Shown here piece by piece: positions 50,514 to 60,986 of a stretch of DNA of 64,000 nt (its first letter is position 1; each line of letters starts with the position of its first letter). The notes below the pieces were generated by a model. That model worked only from the letters and a program-made list of their open reading frames with translations, made no database searches and had not been told where the DNA came from. Origin of the DNA: JBFWRK01 sp050248955 (GTDB taxonomy: Bacteria > Actinomycetota > Acidimicrobiia > Acidimicrobiales > Ilumatobacteraceae); assembly GCA_050248955.1 (NCBI GenBank), contig JBFWRK010000003.1, positions 310,001 through 374,000 on the forward strand. The letters are read 5' to 3'. Made by a program: the position numbers and the translations under genes.

Positions 50514-53500
50514 ATGGGAATGATCGTTGGGCGAGACGATCGGCGGCGCCGCGTCTGCGCGGTCGTGTTGGCGGGTCTCCTGGCCGGCACGGTGTCAGTC
50601 GCGACGCCGGGAGCTGCGGCCAACGCGGCAGCGCCGTCGGTCGCGGACGCCGGAGCGTCGTCGCTCGTGGAGATCCGCTCGACCCCTGCGGCAGATCTCG
50701 GCCTGAGCGACCTCGCGGGCGTCACCTTCGACGCGCAGAGCGGACGCCTGGTCCTCGCCGACGCGGGCGTCGACGCGGTCGTGAGCGTCGACCGAGCCGG
50801 CGGCAGCGCGACCGGGACAGCGCTGGCCGGCGACCCGAACGCGGCAACGCTTTCGGTCGACCCCAGCGCCGATCGCGTGACTGCGGTCGACTCGAACCGC
50901 ATGGCGGCCGCCGGGACCGGAGGCGGCGCGACGCTGACGGTGCCGCTGCCCGAGCTTGTCGCGGCCGAGTTCGATCAGGTGGACGGGACCTGGGTGGGAC
51001 TGACGGAATCCGGGAACGAGTTGACGATCGTCGACCGCTCGCCCGCGGCCGCAGGCGCGAGGTCGACGACGATCGACGTCTCAGCGGTCGGCTCGACACC
51101 GCTGATCGCCGTTGCACCCAACCCCGACGACGGCCTGATCTACGTGCTCGGCGACGTGCTCTACGCCGTCGACGAGCAAGGCGCGGTGCAACGCTCGATC
51201 CCGCTCACCGACACCGGGTTGAGCGCGCCGTCCGACATGGTGTTCGCCCCATCGTCCGACCAGACGGATGCCCCGGCGACACAGAGCCTGTTCGTCGTCG
51301 ACAACGGCGCTCAGGGCGGCTCCCGGCTCGTCGAGCTCGGCCTCGATCTCGCCGCACCGATGGCTCTCGCCGCTGGTGCGTTCGAAGCGACGCTCGTCAA
51401 CACGATCGACATGTCACAGCTCAACCCGCCGGCGCCCGACACCTCCGGCATCGTGTACCTGCCGGCGCAGGACCGGCTGATGGTGAGCGACTCCGAGGTC
51501 GAGGAGATGTCGATCTATCAGGGCGTGAACCTGTACAAGGTGACACGCACGGGCAGCTTGACCGACTCCGGCACGACGGTCTCCTTCAGCCAGGAGCCGA
51601 CGGGGCTCGGCTTCCAAGCATCGACGAACACGCTCCTCGTCTCCGATGACGACGCAGATCGCATCTACAAGGTGGTGCCGGGGAACGACGGTCGGCACGG
51701 TACGGGGGACGACTCGATCACATCGGTCCCCACCAGCTTCACCGGGAACAACGATGCTGAGGACGTCACCTACCACCCCGACTCGGGTCACCTGTTCGTC
51801 GTCGATGGCGTGAACAAGGAGGTCTATCGGTACCAGCTCAATGGGACCTTCGTGTCGCAGTTCGACGTCGGCGCGTACGGCGCGGGTGATCCGGAGGGGA
51901 TCGCCTTCGACGCGGCCACAGGCACATTCTTCGTGCTCGACGACGCCTCAACGACCATCTACCAGGTCGACATCGACGGCAACCTCGTGAACACGATCGG
52001 CATCGGCGCAGCCGGCGCGCTCAAGGCGGCCGGCATCGCCGTAGCGCCGGCGAGCAACGGCAGCGGCAACCGCAACCTGTACATCGTCGATCGTGGCATC
52101 GACAACGACGGGAACCCGAACGAGAACGACGGCGCGATCTACGAGATGAGCATCCCGGGCGGCGGCCCGGTGAACCAGGCGCCCGTGGTGAACGCGGGAG
52201 TCGATCAACTCGTCACAGCGCCCGACACGGCGGCGCTGGTCGGCACCGCCTCGGACGACGGTTTGCCCGATCCGCCGGCCACGCTGACGACGACGTGGTC
52301 GCAGATCTCCGGTCCGGGGACGGTGACGTTCGGCGACGCGTCGTCGCTGTCGACGTCGGCGTCGTTCTCCGCAGGAGGCGTGTACGTGCTCCGCCTGACT
52401 GCATCGGACTCGCTCAGCTCCTCGACCGACGAGATCGAGATCACCTTCGTCGATCCGAACGCCCCATCGCAGCTGAACGTCGCGATCGCGGCGTCGACCG
52501 ACGACGCGGAGGAGAACAACGCAGGCGGCAACGTCAACCGGAACAGCGCCGATCTCGAGCTCGTGGACGACGGCACCGTCAACCAGACCGTCGGGTTGCG
52601 CTTCGTCGGCGTGAACATCCCGGACAACGCTGTCATCTCGAACGCGTACGTGCAGTTCACGGTGGACGAGGTGAAGACCGCCGCGACGTCGCTGACGGTG
52701 CGCGGTGAGCTGTCGAACAACGCGGTGACGTACAGCTCGCCGGTCTTCAACGTGACGTCACGGCCGGACACGACGGCGTCGGTGGCGTGGTCGCCGCCGG
52801 CGTGGTCGGTGGTCGGCGTGGCGGGTGCCGCGCAGCGAACGCCGAACCTGTCGGGGATCGTGCAGGAGATCATCGATCAATCCGGGTGGCTGACCGGCAA
52901 CGCGGTCGCGTTCACGATCGCCGGGACGGGTGTGCGCACAGCACGGGCGTTCGACTTCGGCAGCGGTGCCGCTGTGCTCCACATCGAGTACACGATCGGC
53001 GGGAGCCCGACGAATCAGGCGCCGGTGGTGAACGCGGGTGTGGATCAGTCGGTGACGTTGCCGTCGTCTGCTGCGTTGGCCGGTTCGGCCACGGATGATG
53101 GGTTGCCGGCGCCACCGGCGACGGTGACGACGACGTGGTCGCAGGTGTCGGGTCCGGGGACGACGACGTTCGGTGATGCGTCGGCGTTGTCGACGTCGGC
53201 GTCGTTCTCCGAGGCCGGGGTGTACGTGCTCCGGTTGACGGCGTCGGACTCCGCCCTGTCCGCGAGCGACGACGTCCAGGTCACGGTCGGTGCGGCGCCG
53301 CCAGGGAACCAGGCGCCGGTGGTCAACGCTGGTGTGGATCAGTCGGTGACGTTGCCGACGCCTGCGGCGTTGGCCGGTTCGGCCACGGATGATGGGCTGC
53401 CGGCGCCACCGGCGACGGTGACGACGACGTGGTCGCAGGTGTCGGGTCCGGGGACGACGACGTTCGGTGATGCGTCGTCGTTGTCGACGTCAGCGGCGTT

Positions 53501-56380
53501 CTCGGTGGCCGGGGTCTACGTGCTCCGGTTGACCGCGTCGGACTCGGTGCTGTCGTCGACGGACGACATCCAGATCACGGTGAACCCGGCGGCGCCGGGG
53601 AACCAGGCGCCNNNNNNNNNNNNNNNNNNNNNNNNNNNNNNNNNNNNNNNNNNNNNNNNNNNNNNNNNNNNNNNNNNNNNNNNNNNNNNNNNNNNNNNNN
53701 NNNNNNNNNNNCGACGTCAGCGGCGTTCTCGGTGGCCGGGGTCTACGTGCTCCGGTTGACCGCGTCGGACTCGGTGCTGTCGTCGACGGACGACATCCAG
53801 ATCACGGTGAACCCGGCGGCGCCGGGGAACCAGGCGCCAGGGGTGAACGCCGGTGTGGATCAGTCGGTGACGTTGCCGACGCCTGCGGCGTTGGCCGGTT
53901 CGGCCACCGATGATGGGCTGCCGGCGCCACCGGCGACGGTGACGACGACGTGGTCGCAGGTGTCGGGTCCGGGGACGACGACGTTCGGTGATGCGTCGTC
54001 GTTGTCGACGTCAGCGGCGTTCTCGGTGGCCGGGGTCTACGTGCTCCGGTTGACCGCGTCGGACTCGGTGCTGTCGTCGACGGACGACATCCAGATCACG
54101 GTGAACCCGGCGGCGCCGGGGAACCAGGCGCCGGTGGTGAACGCCGGTGTCGATCAGTCGGTGACGTTGCCGGCGTCCGCTGCGTTGGTCGGTTCGGCCA
54201 CCGATGACGGGTTGCCGGCGCCACCGGCGACGGTGACGACGACGTGGTCGCAGGTGTCGGGTCCGGGGACGACGACGTTCGGTGATGCGTCGTCGTTGTC
54301 GACGTCAGCGGCGTTCTCGGTGGCCGGGGTCTACGTGTTGCGGTTGACGGCGTCGGACTCGGTGCTGTCGTCGACGGACGACATCCAGATCACGGTGAGC
54401 GCACCGGGTGGGTCCTCGACGTTGGACGTGTCGATCTCGGCGGTGTCCGATGATGCCGAGGAGAACAATCCGAACGGTGTGGTCGATCTGACGAGCAGTG
54501 ATCTCGAGCTCGCTGTCGACAAGACGTTGGTGCAGACGGTCGGGTTGCGGTTCGTCGGGATGGCGATCCCAGTGGGTGCGGTGATCACGAACGCCTACGT
54601 GCAGTTCACAGTGGACGAGGCGAAGTCGGCGGCGGTGTCGTTGACGGTGCGCGGTGAGCTGTCGCCGAACCCGCCGACGTACACGACGGCGACCGCGAAC
54701 GTGACATCACGCCCGGACACGCTGGCATCGGTGGCGTGGTCACCACCGGCGTGGACACCGGTCGGGGCCGCTGGGGTTGCGCAGCGCACGCCGAACCTGT
54801 CGGGGATCGTGCAGGAGATCATCGGTCAGGGAGGGTGGGCGTCCGGCAACGCGATCGCGGTGACGATCGCCGGTACGGGCACCCGCACCGCCAGGGCATT
54901 CAACTTCGGCGGCGCCCCCGTCCTCCACATCGAGTACTCGGGTGGCGGTGGCGGTGGTCCGACGAATCAGGCGCCGGTGGTGAACGCCGGTGTCGATCAG
55001 TCGGTGACGTTGCCGGCGTCCGCTGCGTTGGTCGGTTCGGCATCGGATGACGGGTTGCCGGCGCCGCCGGCGACGGTCACCGTGACCTGGTCGCAGGTGT
55101 CGGGTCCGGGGACGACGACGTTCGGTGATGCGTCGTCGTTGTCGACCAGCGCGTCGTTCTCCGTGGCCGGGGTGTACGTGTTGCGGTTGACCGGATCGGA
55201 CTCGCTGTTGTCGTCGACGGATGACATCCAGGTCACGGTGAGCGAGCCAGGGACGAATCAGGCGCCGGTGGTGAATGCTGGTGTGGATCAGTCGGTGACG
55301 TTGCCGGCGTCTGCTGCGTTGGTCGGGAGTGCGTCGGATGATGGGTTGCCGGCGCCGCCGGCGACGGTGACGGTGACGTGGTCGCAGGTGTCCGGTCCGG
55401 GGACGACGACGTTCGGGAACGCGTCGTCGTTGTCGACCAGCGCGTCGTTCTCTGCCGCCGGGGTGTACGTGTTGCGGTTGACGGCGTCGGACTCCGCCCT
55501 GTCGTCGACGGATGACATCCAGGTCACGGTCGGCGCAGCTCCGACGAATCAGGCGCCAGTGGTGAATGCTGGTGTCGATCAGTCGGTGACGTTGCCGGCG
55601 TCCGCTGCGTTGGTCGGTTCGGCATCGGATGACGGGTTGCCGGCGCCGCCGGCGACAGTCACGGTGACCTGGTCGCAGGTGTCCGGTCCGGGGACGACGA
55701 CGTTCGGCAACGCGTCGTCGTTGTCGACCAGCGCGTCGTTCTCTGCCGCCGGTGTGTACGTGTTGCGGTTGACCGGATCGGACTCGCTGTTGTCCTCGAC
55801 GGACGACATCCAGATCACGGTGAGCGCACCGGGTGGCTCCTCGACGTTGGACGTGTCGATCTCGGCGGTGTCCGATGATGCCGAGGAGAACAACCCGAAC
55901 GGTGCGGTCGATCTGACGAGCAGCGATCTCGAGCTCGCTGTCGACAAGACGTTGGTGCAGACGGTCGGGTTGCGGTTCGTCGGGATGGCGATCCCGGTGG
56001 GTGCGGTGATCACGAACGCCTACGTGCAGTTCACGGTCGACGAAGCGAAAGCGACGGCGCCGGCGGCGTCGTTGACGGTGCGCGGTGAGCTGTCGCCGAA
56101 CCCGCCGACGTACACGACGGCGACCGCGAACGTGACAGCACGCCCGGACACGCTGGCGACGGTGGCGTGGTCACCGCCGGCATGGACAGCGGTCGGTGCT
56201 GCCGGGGTCGCGCAGCGCACACCGAACCTGTCGGGGATCGTGCAGGAGATCGTCGGCCAGGCAGGGTGGGCGTCCGGCAACGCGATCGCGGTGACGATCG
56301 CCGGTACGGGCACCCGCACCGCCAGGGCATTCAACTTCGGCGGCGCCCCCGTCCTCCACATCGAGTACACGATCCCATAG
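50514..56380 (+). CDS. Giant secreted propeller / PKD-repeat protein, interrupted by assembly gap
   Basis: ATG 50514 has AAGGAGG upstream. A signal peptide (VCAVVLAGLLAGTVSVATPG) leads to a beta-propeller of SdiA-regulated/NHL character, residues 45-550 (NDAEDVTYHPDSGHLFVVDG, GDPEGIAFDAATGTFFVLDD). Then come PKD-like units beginning NQAPVVNAGVDQ, nine visible at 52173, 53013, 53307, 53601, 53828, 54122, 54965, 55256 and 55547. Three DDAEE...QTVGLRF domains lie near 52471, 54417 and 55848. The reading frame before the gap is restored after it if the true gap is 167 bp plus multiples of 294, giving at least 1,977 residues. There is no LPXTG or membrane anchor. It is probably a surface or matrix protein. 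Confidence 0.82.
53013..54410 (+). repeat. Tandem 294-bp coding repeats (PKD units 2-6)
   Basis: Units start at 53013, 53307, 53601 (cut by the gap), 53828 and 54122 and are nearly identical over long stretches. Each encodes 98 residues of a PKD-like domain. The near identity at DNA level suggests recent duplication or conversion and explains the assembly break. Confidence 0.85.
53612..53711. other. Assembly gap of 100 N
   Basis: Exactly 100 N, the usual placeholder for an unknown length. It falls 11 bp into a 294-bp unit and sequence resumes 178 bp into a unit, so the true gap should be 167 bp plus a multiple of 294. Confidence 0.95.
54965..55837 (+). repeat. Tandem 291-bp coding repeats (PKD units 7-9)
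   Basis: Units start at 54965, 55256 and 55547, each 97 residues. They are close to the 294-bp units but with a shorter linker and VTVTWSQ where the earlier set has VTTTWSQ. Confidence 0.85.
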
Positions 56381-56387
56381 GTCGTGT

Positions 56388-56417
56388 TGCGCCGGCGGGG
56401 CGGGTCCCGCCGGCGCA
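56388..56417. terminator. Bidirectional terminator after the giant gene
   Basis: A perfect 12-bp stem TGCGCCGGCGGG/CCCGCCGGCGCA with a 6-nt loop lies between the convergent giant gene and the GT4 gene at 56422. It ends 5 bp before the GT4 stop. Confidence 0.85.
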
Positions 56418-56421
56418 GCAC

Positions 56422-57711
56422 TCAGTGCCGCGCGGCGGTGTGATCGTTCGGGAGCGCCGACCTCGGTGCGACGCGTTCGCCGGTTCGTCGAGCCGCGACG
56501 AGCGACTCGTACAGCGCATCGAGCCGGTCGACCATCTGCCCGGCACTGAACTGCGGAAGCACCCGCTCCCGCCCCTGGCTGCCCAACTGCCTGGCTTCGG
56601 CCGGGTGCTCGAGGAGCCACAGGATGTTCTCGGCCTGGGCGGCCGGATCGAACGGTGGCGACAGCATGCCGGTCTCGCGGTGCGTCACCAGTTCCGGCAT
56701 CCCGTTCACCGCGGTCACCGCGACCGGGACGCCGAGCACCATCGCTTCGGTCAGCGCCCTTCCGAGCCCCTCCCACAGGGAGGACAGCACGAACACGTCG
56801 AGGAACGGGAGGATCTCGGGAACGTCGTCACGATGACCGAGCGCACGGATGCGCGGTTCGTCGGCGATCGCCCCCGCCACGTCGTCGGCGAGCGGGCCGT
56901 CGCCGATCATCAGGAACTGCGCGTCGGGACGCTGGGCGAGCACGAGCCGGGCGGCCGCGACGAAGTCGAGCGGCGCTTTCTGGGGCGAGAGTCGGCCGAT
57001 CATCGCGACGATCGGTCGGTCGGGATCGAGGGCGAGCTCGTCACACTTCGAGGTTCGGTCGGACTCGACGTCGAAGCGCGAGTAGTCGATGCCGCTGTAG
57101 ACCGTGACGACTCGTTCGGGCGGCGCGATCTTCGACCGCAGCACCTCGGCCCGGTTCTGATCGCACACCGTCACGATCATGTCGCTGCGGTTGGCGGCGA
57201 GCCGCTCGAGGAACAAGTAGAGCCGGGACGTGACCAGGTTGGTGAGTCGCTGGCGCCTACCGGTCGGGCGCCCGCCCGCATCCTGCCAGGACAGCAGGTG
57301 CATGGTGTGCAGGATCACCGGCGCATCGGCGCGCTTCGCGGCAAGCCGCCCGATGACACCCGCTTTGGCGTTGTGGGTGTGCACCACGTCGTAACGCTGC
57401 TCGCGCAGGAAGCGAGTGAGCTGTCGGAGCAGGAGGAGGTCGTCGATCGGGCGCGGCGCGCGACGCAGCCGCGGGAACAGGAACAATGCGTCCGCGACGC
57501 CCCGGCCTTCATCGATCTTGTCCTCGTGCTCGTCGCCCGAGCCGAGATGGACCTCGTACCGCTCGCGCCGCAGCCCTTCGACGGTCGCGAGGGTGTTGTC
57601 GGTCCCGCCGCCGAACCCGAGGTGGGTGATGAGGTGCAGCACCTTGATGCGATCGCCGCGATCGCTCGCCGCTCCCAGGACCGATGTCTCCCCGGATCCC
57701 TCGTCGACCAT
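56422..57711 (-). CDS. GT4 family glycosyltransferase
   Basis: 429 residues. IKVLHLITHLGFGGGTDNTL and DVVHTHNAKAGVIGRLAAKR lie in the N-terminal GT-B half; VAMIGRLSPQKAPLDFVAAA, LMIGDGPLADDV and SSLWEGLGRALTEAMVLGVP give the donor site with E-x7-E. It adds a sugar to the lipid-linked precursor in the cytoplasm. ATG 57711 lies 4 nt after the deacetylase stop; it is the last gene of the operon from 60402. Confidence 0.92.
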   Translation of the reverse strand: MVDEGSGETSVLGAASDRGDRIKVLHLITHLGFGGGTDNTLATVEGLRRERYEVHLGSGDEHEDKIDEGRGVADALFLFPRLRRAPRPIDDLLLLRQLTRFLREQRYDVVHTHNAKAGVIGRLAAKRADAPVILHTMHLLSWQDAGGRPTGRRQRLTNLVTSRLYLFLERLAANRSDMIVTVCDQNRAEVLRSKIAPPERVVTVYSGIDYSRFDVESDRTSKCDELALDPDRPIVAMIGRLSPQKAPLDFVAAARLVLAQRPDAQFLMIGDGPLADDVAGAIADEPRIRALGHRDDVPEILPFLDVFVLSSLWEGLGRALTEAMVLGVPVAVTAVNGMPELVTHRETGMLSPPFDPAAQAENILWLLEHPAEARQLGSQGRERVLPQFSAGQMVDRLDALYESLVAARRTGERVAPRSALPNDHTAARH

Positions 57712-57715
57712 GTCG

Positions 57716-58579
57716 CTAGCTCGCCGCGGCGTGGGGTACGACGTGGCGAACGGATCCGAACCGGAAGTCGGTCATCAACCGCTCGAGCCGTGGCTCGACC
57801 TTGTCGAGGTTCACGTAGTGGCGGAACTGGGAGAGGCGGGACCCGCGCATCCGCGGTTGCCCGGGGTCGAGCTCCCAGGGGTGGAAGTACAGCATGAGCT
57901 GGCGCCCGGACACCTCGACGCCTTTCAACAACCGGCGGAAGACCGAGTACGGACAGAGGCGGAAGTAGCCGCCGCCACCGACGGGGATCCGGACGCGGGC
58001 GAAGACGGTCGTCGCGGGAGGGAGCTCCCAGATCGGGCCTGCCGGTGTGTCGATCTGGTGGGGGTCGGGGTTCGCCCCCCGCATCCCGTAGACGTCGTGG
58101 ACGATCGGGAAGACGCTCGAGTCGTAGGCGTAGCCCTCCTCGACGAGGATCTCGTGCGCCCAGGACGTGTCCTTCACGATGGTGAAGCTGGGCGCGCGGT
58201 AGCCGTAGACGCGCTGGCCGATGATGCTCTCGAGGATCGCCCGCGCCCGTCGGACGTCGGCGCGGAACTGGTCCCGTGTCAGCGTGGTCACGAGCTCGTG
58301 GCCGTAGCCGTGCGATGCCACCTCGTGGCCCGCGTCGAGGATCCGGAGCACGAGCCGTGGATGTCGTTCGGCGATCCATCCGAGGATGAAGAACGTCGCG
58401 TGCTGATTGGTGTCCGAGAGCAGCTGGAGGATCTTGTCCGTGTTCGGCTCGACCCGGCTCTCGAAGTCGTCCCAGCGGTGCCTGCGGGCGACCGAGTCGA
58501 ACGCAGAGACCTGGAAGTGCTCTTCGACATCGAACGAGAGACAGTGGATCGGGAGGTCCGGTACCGCGCGCACCGTCAT
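57716..58579 (-). CDS. Polysaccharide deacetylase, XrtA/PEP-CTERM-type branch
   Basis: 287 residues. CLSFDVEEHFQVSAFDSVAR carries the catalytic Asp; EVASHGYGHELVTTLTRDQF is the HxxxxH-type zinc pair; YGYRAPSFTIVKDTSWAHEI then LVEEGYAYDSS and the C-terminal FHPWELDPGQPRM are typical of deacetylases beside exosortase/EPS genes (DUF3473 tail). No exosortase is in the window. ATG 58579 overlaps the sugar transferase stop by 4 nt. It probably removes N-acetyl groups from the polymer or precursor. Confidence 0.9.
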   Translation of the reverse strand: MTVRAVPDLPIHCLSFDVEEHFQVSAFDSVARRHRWDDFESRVEPNTDKILQLLSDTNQHATFFILGWIAERHPRLVLRILDAGHEVASHGYGHELVTTLTRDQFRADVRRARAILESIIGQRVYGYRAPSFTIVKDTSWAHEILVEEGYAYDSSVFPIVHDVYGMRGANPDPHQIDTPAGPIWELPPATTVFARVRIPVGGGGYFRLCPYSVFRRLLKGVEVSGRQLMLYFHPWELDPGQPRMRGSRLSQFRHYVNLDKVEPRLERLMTDFRFGSVRHVVPHAAAS

Positions 58580-60402
58580 CGCGCGCCCTCCCCCCTGGTC
58601 ATCACCCGGAGCGTTTCGGCAGCGATCCGAGCATCGAGGCGGAGGCTCATGTGCTTCACGTAGTACAGGTCGTACTGCAACTTCTGGTACGACTCTTCCT
58701 TCGATGCCGCGTAGGGGAACCGCACCTGTGCCCACCCGGTGATGCCGGGACGGACCGTGTGGCGCAGGTCGTAGTAGGCGATGTCCGCGCGCAGGTCCTG
58801 GACGAACGTCGGGCGCTCGGGACGCGGACCGACGAGGCTCATCTCGCCACGCAGGACGTTGACCAGTTGCGGCAGCTCGTCGAGTCGCCACGTGCGCATC
58901 CAACGCCCGATGCGGGTGATGCGGGGGTCCGCCTCGGAGGCCCACACCGGCGAGTGGACGCACTCGGCGTCGGCACGCATCGAGCGGAACTTCCAGATCG
59001 AGAAGGGCCGCCCGTTGAGGCCGATCCGGAGCTGCCGGTAGATGATCGGTCCGGGCGAGTCGAGCCGGACGAGCAGGCCGAGCAGGGCCAGCACCGGCGC
59101 CATGACGACGAGACCGACCGCAGCGATGCCGGCATCGCTCGCCCGCTTCAGCGCGACGACGACGCGAGGGCGGCGGAAGCCGTCCGAGAAGATCACCCGG
59201 TAGGGCGTGATCTCGTCGATGTGGATGCGGCCCGAGACCTGCTCGAGGAGGTGCATGCCCTCGACGACCTCCACACCGGTCGTCTTCAGATCGAACAGCG
59301 CCTCCGTCGGTAGCGTCCGATCGTGCTCGTCGAGCGCTACGGCGATCGCCTGGATCTGTTCCTTCTCGACGACGTGGAAGAGATCGCTGAACGTGCCCAG
59401 GAGCGGGCCGCCCGCCAGCGACGGCTCGACGCGATCGCGATCGTGGGTGAGGAACCCGATCACGTCGTTGGAGCTCCGACGGTCGGCGAGCACGGCGGCG
59501 AGCTCCCGCGCCCGATCACCGGACCCGAGGATGACGGTCCGACGGCGAAGGCGTGGTGCGACCTTGGTCGACCCGAAGACCGGATGGCTCCGGGCGGTTG
59601 CACCGAGCGCGTCCTCAGCACCGTGCTCCCCCAGGAGGACGACCGCGTCCGACGCGGCGATCAGCCAGCTCGGGTCGGCGATGTCGCCGAGGAGCGCGAC
59701 GTCGGCGCTCGTGCCGTGACGCGCGACGAGACGTGCGAGCGTTGACTTCCCAGTGCCGGCGCCGACGACGACGAGCAGGGGTCGCGGACCCGCGTCGGCG
59801 TGGTGCAGTTCGCGCCTCAGCGTGGCCGCGATCTCGAACGCATCGCGCCGGTTTCTGATCGTGCAGAGGTGGAGCACCCACCGGCGGTCGAGCGGGAGGT
59901 CCCATGGTGCAGCGGCACGCTCGCGGAGCCACGTTGCGTCATGGATCGGCACTCCGTCCGCGCGGTGCACTGGATCGAGGATCTGCGCGGGCACGCCGGC
60001 GGCGAGGAACCGGTTCGCCACGTCGTCGGCGTCCCTCGCCAGCGAGGTCCGATCGTCGAGCAACCACGAGACGAGCCTGTTGCGCGAGCGGGGCTCGGTC
60101 TCGACCGGGAACGCCGCGCGCGGTGCAACCACGGTGAGCACGTCGGCGAGGCGGGAGTGCGCAGCGACGACGTAGGGGTTGATCGGGATCGGAACGTCGA
60201 CCGGCACCCGCGCGGTCGATCCGTTCACAACAGCCACGGCTGCTGGGGTCGAGATCAGCTCGCGCAGGCTGCGCTGGCGCGCCGAGTCGCCGGCGCGAGT
60301 GCTCACGCACGACAGTCGCGGCGGTTCGACGCTCTCGTCCCACAACGCAGGGTGCACCGGCGCGGATCTGCCCAGATCCGGCCTTGCCATCTCAGCGACC
60401 AT
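58576..60402 (-). CDS. Polyprenyl-phosphate sugar phosphotransferase with GT-like and Rossmann N-terminus
   Basis: 608 residues. Residues 1-280 look like a GT4-type GT-B protein (VPVDVPIPINPYVVAAHSRL, LHLCTIRNRRDAFEIA, LLVVVGAGTGKSTLARLVAR). A Rossmann domain follows (RTVILGSGDRARELAAVLAD). The C-terminal phosphoglycosyltransferase has LKRASDAGIAAVGLVVMAPV as its membrane segment, IWKFRSMRADAE, LDELPQLVNVLRGEMSLVGP with the catalytic acids, and TVRPGITGWAQV. It loads the first sugar phosphate on the lipid carrier. The usual four N-terminal membrane helices are missing. AAGGGA precedes ATG 60402. Confidence 0.88.
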   Translation of the reverse strand: MVAEMARPDLGRSAPVHPALWDESVEPPRLSCVSTRAGDSARQRSLRELISTPAAVAVVNGSTARVPVDVPIPINPYVVAAHSRLADVLTVVAPRAAFPVETEPRSRNRLVSWLLDDRTSLARDADDVANRFLAAGVPAQILDPVHRADGVPIHDATWLRERAAAPWDLPLDRRWVLHLCTIRNRRDAFEIAATLRRELHHADAGPRPLLVVVGAGTGKSTLARLVARHGTSADVALLGDIADPSWLIAASDAVVLLGEHGAEDALGATARSHPVFGSTKVAPRLRRRTVILGSGDRARELAAVLADRRSSNDVIGFLTHDRDRVEPSLAGGPLLGTFSDLFHVVEKEQIQAIAVALDEHDRTLPTEALFDLKTTGVEVVEGMHLLEQVSGRIHIDEITPYRVIFSDGFRRPRVVVALKRASDAGIAAVGLVVMAPVLALLGLLVRLDSPGPIIYRQLRIGLNGRPFSIWKFRSMRADAECVHSPVWASEADPRITRIGRWMRTWRLDELPQLVNVLRGEMSLVGPRPERPTFVQDLRADIAYYDLRHTVRPGITGWAQVRFPYAASKEESYQKLQYDLYYVKHMSLRLDARIAAETLRVMTRGEGAR

Positions 60403-60986
60403 GTCCGATCCCTTCCGACGATCGTGACACGGAGGTCAAGGTCTCGATGCGCAAACGGGCCGCGCGCAACCCCCACCCGCGATCCGCCGGAAGCATCGTC
60501 GTCCGCCGCCGTGAAGATCGAGAATGAGCGCCTGCCCGGTGCCCATCCGCCACGCCCAGTCGCCCCGCGCCGCCCCTTTCGCCCCTTGCATTCATGCAGC
60601 CGCTACTTGACGGCCGCCAGATGTTCACCTTAGAGCATGACCACGCCCGGTGATAGAGAGAGGTTGTCATGCGCGGTGCGAATTAGGTCATCCGACCTAC
60701 AAACCTTCCGCAGTGATGCGACGTCCACCATCACAGTGAAATCCTCAAACAGCGACCATGACGGCCAATTCGTCGTCCCGGTACGATCTCGACATCGCCG
60801 TGAAACACGGCAGTCCAGTCGAGAACAGGCAGACTCGAGCAAAACGAATGAGGTCACGCTCCGTGGTGTTCTCGTGACATTGTGAACGAGAAGCGGCCAC
60901 GGAGCGTGCCCGCAAAGCGCTTGCTGTGTGCACCATCGTGCGCCATGCTGTGCAACGTGTTCAACGGCGGTGGGGGTGGGACCCCG
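60403..60986. other. Divergent intergenic region with hairpins, no gene recognised
   Basis: About 580 bp between the sugar transferase operon and the kinase at 60987, with lower G+C than its neighbours around 60610-60880. Besides the hairpin at 60855-60908, GCATGAC and GTCATGC near 60634 and 60667 are complementary. Frames across it have no recognisable protein. It probably holds promoters and control sites for both directions. Confidence 0.5.
60855..60908 (+). promoter_or_regulatory. Long nested inverted repeat upstream of the kinase gene
   Basis: Outer arms CACGCTCCGTGG (60855-60866) and CCACGGAGCGTG (60897-60908) match perfectly over 12 bp; inner arms TTCTCGT and ACGAGAA (7 bp) lie within. 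It ends 78 bp before the kinase ATG. It could be a transcript leader structure or paired protein-binding sites. It matches no riboswitch I know. Confidence 0.6.

Noticed and set aside
53013..55837. Possible CRISPR array because of regular repeats
   Set aside because: Units are about 294 and 291 bp with no spacers and encode PKD-like domains in frame; no cas genes are present.
59700..59765. Apparent Walker A (GAGTGKST) in the sugar phosphotransferase
   Set aside because: The spacing is one residue short of GxxxxGK(S/T), and the surrounding sequence fits the C-terminal half of a GT4 glycosyltransferase.
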